Made by a program: the position numbers and the translations under genes
Shown here: in pieces, positions 61,328 through 64,000 of the stretch
Numbering within the stretch: the first letter of the stretch is position 1
Layout: each line of letters opens with the position of its first letter
The notes under the pieces: generated by a model
Seen by the model: only the letters and a program-made list of their open reading frames with translations
The model's database searches: none
What the model was told of the DNA's origin: nothing
Origin: Shinella lacus
GTDB lineage: Bacteria > Pseudomonadota > Alphaproteobacteria > Rhizobiales > Rhizobiaceae
Reading direction: 5' to 3'
Length of the DNA stretch: 64,000 nt
Assembly (NCBI RefSeq): GCF_010994755.1
Contig: NZ_WHSB02000001.1
Location: 806,001-870,000, forward strand

Positions 61328-61347
61328 GATATTGGCCACCCGATATC
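61328..61347. promoter_or_regulatory. inverted repeat before the GntR gene
   Basis: GATATTGG-CCAC-CCGATATC (61328-61347) is a near-perfect inverted repeat ending 10 bases before ATG 61358, a likely autoregulatory operator. Confidence 0.5.
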
Positions 61348-61357
61348 GGAGAGCTAT

Positions 61358-62053
61358 ATGGGAAAGATCGAGAACAGGACCCTGAATGAGCGCGCTTACG
61401 ATGAAATCAAGCGCTCGCTCATCGCCGGACATTTTCGTCCGAGCGATGTCCTGGTAACCCGTACCCTCGCCGAATATTATGGCATTTCGACAACGCCGGT
61501 CCGCGAAGCGCTCCAGCGGCTGGTTGGCGAGCGTCAGCTCGTCCTTTTGCCGAACCGCTCGGTTGCCGTCCCGGCATGGGATGTCGAGAAGTATCTCGAG
61601 CTCGCCCGCATCCGTCGTGAACTCGAAGGGCTGGCCGCCGAACTGGCGGCTGCCAACATCACCGACAAGAAGATACGGGCTCTCGAGAAGGTGCTTCTCG
61701 ACATCGAAAAATCCATCTCGGCCAAAGACATCTCGGCCTATGTGAACCTGAACCAGCAGTTCCATTTCGCGATCTACGAGAGCGCGAATTCACCACGCTT
61801 GCTGCAGATGATCCAGGACGTCTGGGGCCAGGTCGGCCCTTACTTCCTGGAACTGTTCAGCGATCCTGTCTACGAGTCCGTCGCAAACACCGAACATGTG
61901 CTCATTCTCGAAAGCCTGAGGGCAAGGGATGGCGCCGGCGTTCGCAAGCATATTGTCGCCGATATCGCCAGCGCGGCCGAAGTGCTGGAACCGCGTATTC
62001 AGGAGCTCGCGTCTAAGGATGATCGCGTGCTCATAGGCTCGCTCCGTCTATGA
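61358..62053 (+). CDS. GntR-family (FadR/FCD) transcriptional regulator
   Basis: The 231-residue protein has an N-terminal GntR winged helix (LNERAYDEIKRSLIAGHF, YYGISTTPVREALQRL) and a C-terminal helical FCD ligand domain with metal-type residues (NQQFHFAIYESANSP). It is the last gene of the importer/dehydratase region and is the probable regulator of the operon promoter at 50858. GGAGAG precedes ATG 61358. Confidence 0.92.
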   Translation: MGKIENRTLNERAYDEIKRSLIAGHFRPSDVLVTRTLAEYYGISTTPVREALQRLVGERQLVLLPNRSVAVPAWDVEKYLELARIRRELEGLAAELAAANITDKKIRALEKVLLDIEKSISAKDISAYVNLNQQFHFAIYESANSPRLLQMIQDVWGQVGPYFLELFSDPVYESVANTEHVLILESLRARDGAGVRKHIVADIASAAEVLEPRIQELASKDDRVLIGSLRL

Positions 62054-62088
62054 CAGATCGCCGCACGAGCAACGGCGTTTGGAGATTC

Positions 62089-63894
62089 TCAGGCCGTTGT
62101 TTCTAGCAAATAGCTGCGCCAGCCGCGGTGGGCTGTGATGTCGAGGGCATCGGTGACGGCGGAAGCTTCTACGATGAAGCCTTTTGCCGAGCTTCCGTCC
62201 TCCAAGGCCAGCGTGCCGATTCCGAGGGGGGCGGGAATTGCGGCGACGAAGCGACCGAAGGCGTCGGGCGACAGGCTCCACACTTCAACTTCGATGGAGC
62301 CACCGGGCGCGTCCGAGACGCGCAGCAGTCCTGGTTTCGGCGGCACGCTGCCGGCGAGGGAGAAGAGGCGGTATGCTGCGGTCGTGCGGGTTTCGCGCAG
62401 GAAATGGGCGCCGAGTGCCTTGAGCTCTCCGTTGAGCGGCATGCCGGAGAGATGGGCACCGACCACAACGAGCTCGATCCGGTCTTCTGGGGAGATGGAC
62501 AGGGCGAGCTCGGCTTTCGGAAGCGCCCACGCGGTGGCGCCGAGCGCCAGCCCGCTGCGTTCGTGGAGATCACGCGCCAGGGAAGCGACGAGGCCATCCT
62601 TGCCGGCCGGCCCGAGCAGCGTGATACTGGCCGGCAGTCCGTCCGTGCGCTTGCCGGTCGGCACGGCCATGCCGCAGAGGTCGAGCAGGTTGACGAAATT
62701 CGTGTAGGTGCCGAGACGGGAATTTTCGCGGATCGGTTCGGCCGCAAGCTCGGCCAGCGTGAAATGCCGCGGCGCGGTCGGAACGCACAGCAGGTCGACC
62801 GAGGCGATCAGCGGCTCCACCTTCTTCTTCAGCGCTTGCAGGGCATAGAAGCCCTTGAAGGCATCGGCGGCGGAAAGCGATTTGGCGCCGCCGTAGATCT
62901 TGCGTGTCACCGGATGAAGGCTTGCCTCGTGAGCGTCGAAGAAGGGCTGGATCGCCGCATAACGCTCTGCCACCCAGGCGCCCTCATAGAGCAGGTTCGC
63001 GGTGGCGTAGAAATCGGCGAAGGGCAGCTCGACGAGCTGGTGGCCCATGGCTGACAGCGCGGACAACGCATCGGCATAAGCCGCCGCCATCGCGGCGTCG
63101 CCGAAGAATTGCCGATCGGCAACCGCCGGCACGCCGATCTTCAGCACCGGCGGGGTGGCGCCGTAACCGATCGCCGGGATCGTCCTCGAATAGGGATCGG
63201 CCGCGGCCGCCCGCGCCGCCACCGAAAAGACGCGCCAGGCATCGTCGACGGTGAGCGCGAAGATCGAGACGCAGTCGAGCGTGCGGCAGGCGGGGATGAC
63301 CCCGCTGGTGGAAAGCGCGCCGACCGTGGGCTTGAGGCCGATTATGTTGTTGAGGCCTGCCGGAATGCGGCCTGAGCCGGCGGTATCCGTGCCGAGCGCG
63401 AAGGAGACGATGCCGCGTGCCGTGGCGACGGCCGAGCCGGAGCTGGAGCCGCCCGGCACCAGCGTCGGATCGATGGCGTTGCGCGGCACCGGAAAGGGCG
63501 TGCGCACGCCGACGAGGCCGGTCGCGAACTGGTCGAGATTGGTCTTGCCGATGACGAGCGCGCCGGCCGCCTTCAGCAGCCGCACGACGGTCGCGTCCGT
63601 TTCCGGCATATAGGCATAGTCCGGGCAGGCCGCGGTCGTCGGCATGCCCGCCACGTCGATATTGTCCTTGACGGCGAAGGGGATGCCCCAGAGCGGTTTT
63701 GCGACGGGATCGAATGGTCCCAGTGCTGCGGCAGCCGCCTTCACGGTGTCGATTTCGGCAAGATGCAGGAAAATCCCCGGGTCGTCCGCGGCGGTGATCC
63801 GGGCATAGGCCTGGTCGATCATGGCGTCGACGGCAAGCCCGGCCGCATAGGCCTGGTGCAGCGAGGCGATGTCGAAGGGTTGGTCCATGCTCAT
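62089..63894 (-). CDS. atzF: allophanate hydrolase
   Basis: This 601-residue amidase-signature enzyme hydrolyses allophanate to ammonium and CO2 in urea or s-triazine nitrogen use. The catalytic triad is Lys76, Ser150 (GGSSSGSA) and Ser174 (TAGSGRIPAG), with the same spacings as in AtzF. The C-terminal domain from about residue 440 matches the extra AtzF domain that acts on the intermediate. Start ATG 63894 (or ATG 63888) is 3 bases from the upstream gene's stop, so it is co-transcribed with it. It converges with the GntR gene. Confidence 0.92.
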   Translation of the reverse strand: MSMDQPFDIASLHQAYAAGLAVDAMIDQAYARITAADDPGIFLHLAEIDTVKAAAAALGPFDPVAKPLWGIPFAVKDNIDVAGMPTTAACPDYAYMPETDATVVRLLKAAGALVIGKTNLDQFATGLVGVRTPFPVPRNAIDPTLVPGGSSSGSAVATARGIVSFALGTDTAGSGRIPAGLNNIIGLKPTVGALSTSGVIPACRTLDCVSIFALTVDDAWRVFSVAARAAAADPYSRTIPAIGYGATPPVLKIGVPAVADRQFFGDAAMAAAYADALSALSAMGHQLVELPFADFYATANLLYEGAWVAERYAAIQPFFDAHEASLHPVTRKIYGGAKSLSAADAFKGFYALQALKKKVEPLIASVDLLCVPTAPRHFTLAELAAEPIRENSRLGTYTNFVNLLDLCGMAVPTGKRTDGLPASITLLGPAGKDGLVASLARDLHERSGLALGATAWALPKAELALSISPEDRIELVVVGAHLSGMPLNGELKALGAHFLRETRTTAAYRLFSLAGSVPPKPGLLRVSDAPGGSIEVEVWSLSPDAFGRFVAAIPAPLGIGTLALEDGSSAKGFIVEASAVTDALDITAHRGWRSYLLETTA

Positions 63895-63897
63895 GCT

Positions 63898-64000
63898 CTA
63901 CTCCGCTTCCAATATTGTCACAGGCCGATCCCATTGGATCAGCACCACGCATCCCGTGTCGCTCCAGATCGAATGTTCCGTGCCGATGGCATTGACGATA
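63898..64000 (-). CDS. C-terminal 33 residues of an unidentified protein upstream of atzF
   Basis: The frame on the minus strand ends at TAG 63898 after GTEHSIWSDTGCVVLIQWD and a short tail. The pattern (GxxHxxWSxxGC) is reminiscent of a cupin strand, but too little is present to name it. It is immediately upstream of atzF and probably in the same operon. Confidence 0.5.
   Translation of the reverse strand, partial: IVNAIGTEHSIWSDTGCVVLIQWDRPVTILEAE

Overview
The window is dense, GC-rich chromosome or megaplasmid from an alphaproteobacterium. Gene content (BtpA/SgcQ-type and CUT1-type sugar loci, AfuABC-type importers, AtzF, ribbon-helix-helix protein) and a palindrome at 9659-9702 of a style I associate with rhizobial intergenic repeats suggest Rhizobiaceae or a close relative. 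This assignment is an inference. I saw no rRNA, tRNA, CRISPR array or intact insertion sequence.

Layout. (1) 1-4.4 kb: the end of a glucoamylase-like protein, a flavin oxidoreductase whose active-site cysteines are both serine, and on the minus strand an SbmA/YddA-type ABC protein with a degenerate nucleotide-binding domain. (2) 4.4-13.9 kb: a two-component system diverging from an AfuABC/Fe3+-type importer with two tandem paralogous binding proteins, a fused double permease, an ATPase and an inositol-monophosphatase-family phosphatase. This suggests regulated uptake and dephosphorylation of a phosphorylated polyol or sugar. (3) 14.1-30.9 kb: a Prm/Mim-type soluble diiron monooxygenase operon on the minus strand (hydroxylase large subunit, reductase, small subunit, coupling protein, amidohydrolase, MIP18-like protein, GroEL-like chaperonin). 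It has a near-perfect sigma-54 promoter and is flanked by two AcoR-type activators and a zinc alcohol dehydrogenase that has its own sigma-54-like promoter. A four-gene operon of unrecognised small proteins plus a beta-propeller protein diverges from the monooxygenase promoter.

(4) 31.1-41.6 kb: a tightly coupled five-gene module: MoxR AAA+ ATPase, DUF5682 protein, WGR/DUF4132 giant protein, vWA protein and tandem-SWIM zinc-finger protein. It matches in composition the uncharacterised yehI-L-M-P-Q genes of E. coli and is the strongest candidate here for an undescribed system. (5) 41.7-48.0 kb: a membrane protein, a chemoreceptor with a C-terminal tether motif, an MFS carrier, a Nudix hydrolase and a BtpA-family protein. 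(6) 48.3-62.1 kb: a catabolic locus. A DeoR regulator and FGGY kinase come first. A sugar-type ABC importer follows, interleaved with a B12-type diol dehydratase whose large and medium subunits are fused, its small subunit, an SDR, a hydroxylysine-kinase-like phosphotransferase, an ETNPPL-like PLP phospholyase and a GntR regulator. (7) 62.1-64.0 kb: allophanate hydrolase AtzF and the tail of an upstream gene on the minus strand.

Several control elements are visible: two sigma-54 promoters with upstream inverted repeats, GlpR-like ATGTTCG half-sites before the DeoR gene, 9-bp-spaced repeats between the response regulator and its importer, and strong hairpins after the binding-protein genes and between convergent genes.
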